In this document: one piece after another, positions 21,948-22,174 of the stretch
Layout of the letters: each line of letters opens with the position of its first letter
How positions within the stretch are numbered: the first letter of the stretch is position 1
IMG/VR virus record: IMGVR_UViG_3300035698_006668
Location: 1-22,174 of that record
Length of the DNA stretch: 22,174 bases
Origin: a virus
Reading direction: 5' to 3' (one strand)
The notes under the pieces: generated by a model
The model's database searches: none
Seen by the model: the letters and a program-made list of their open reading frames with translations, nothing else
What the model was told of the DNA's origin: nothing
Made by a program: the position numbers and the translations under genes

Positions 21948-22041
21948 TTTTAAAGGAATTTGTTTAAGATAGCAAGGGATTCGCTCGGCGGCGGGGAGGT
22001 TGGCAATGGCATCGTATCTCACTCTCAATCACGTGGTATAT

Positions 22042-22110
22042 GGATGATGGGAGAGTAACGTGGTATGCTTGTATGGTATATGTGTGTGTGGATGGATGGT
22101 GGGAGAGTAA
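22042..22110. repeat. Direct repeat, GGATGATGGGAGAGTAA type
   Basis: GGATGATGGGAGAGTAA (22042-22058) and GGATGGTGGGAGAGTAA (22094-22110) differ at one of 17 bases. ACGTGGTAT also occurs twice nearby, at 22031 and 22059. The DNA between them has a TG-rich tract. Confidence 0.55.
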
Positions 22111-22112
22111 TT

Positions 22113-22174
22113 CACTCCCCGGATCACTCCCCGGATCACTCCCCGGATCACTCCCCGGATCACTCCCCGGATCA
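22113..22174. repeat. 12-bp tandem repeat at the window edge
   Basis: CACTCCCCGGAT occurs five times without change from 22113 to 22172 and a sixth copy starts (CA) at the end of the window. The window stops inside the array, so its full length is unknown and assembly may have broken here. Confidence 0.9.

Larger units (their letters stand above)
20809..22174. other. Non-coding control region with repeats and promoters
   Basis: This stretch of 1366 bases has no reading frame above about 25 codons with acceptable start signals on either strand. It holds three leftward promoters (P4, P5, P6), a 14-bp repeat array, small hairpin elements with GGCATTG/CATTGCC arms, inverted repeats and a 12-bp tandem repeat at the window edge. 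Its content resembles a replication origin or control region. I see no tRNA or known riboswitch. Confidence 0.7.

Overview
The window is part of the genome of a tailed double-stranded DNA bacteriophage, most likely one with a short tail. Every convincing gene lies on the minus strand and is tightly packed, with ATGA, TTGA, GTGA, TGATG or TAATG overlaps at many junctions. I recognise a large terminase, a portal, a probable scaffold, a probable major coat protein, a ClpP-type protease, fibre-like proteins and a P22 gp4-like head-tail connector. I see no tape-measure gene, tRNA, rRNA, integrase or CRISPR array. The host cannot be named. The promoters are bacterial sigma-70 type, and TTG is an unusually common start codon (six genes).

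Layout in the direction of transcription (right to left). (1) 22174-20809 is a non-coding, repeat-rich control region: a 12-bp tandem repeat at the window edge, a 14-bp iteron-like array with an A-A-B higher-order pattern, a family of small hairpin elements, inverted repeats and three leftward promoters. (2) 20808-18894 holds a winged-helix protein, an unknown protein, a possible small terminase and a ClpP-like protease. (3) 18894-16244 holds a 26-codon gene and a series of virion or fibre-like proteins. (4) 16240-14684 starts with a promoter and carries two membrane proteins (possible lysis functions) and small proteins. (5) 14687-11878 is the terminase region, with three small genes, a decayed HNH endonuclease and an intact one. 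(6) 11887-6453 is the head module: portal, promoter, scaffold, coat, decoration or fibre. (7) 6355-1 is the tail and fibre module: a large fibre with a duplicated 68-residue repeat, an unknown protein, a promoter with a palindrome in its spacer, an acidic protein, the connector, and a large beta-rich protein that runs off the left edge.

The points I find most worth following are these. Six promoters share CCTTGAC(A/T), an exact 17-bp spacer and a TATAAT-like -10. Four small genes of 22-41 codons fit exactly into gene junctions. Two of them begin with a CxxC knuckle like that of the HNH endonucleases, which together with the decayed HNH gene suggests repeated insertion and decay of HNH genes at junctions. 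The control region carries two distinct repeat families and a perfect-consensus promoter that transcribes DNA with no substantial reading frame. Intergenic hairpins follow the coat, decoration and fibre genes, but I found no classical hairpin-plus-U-run terminator.
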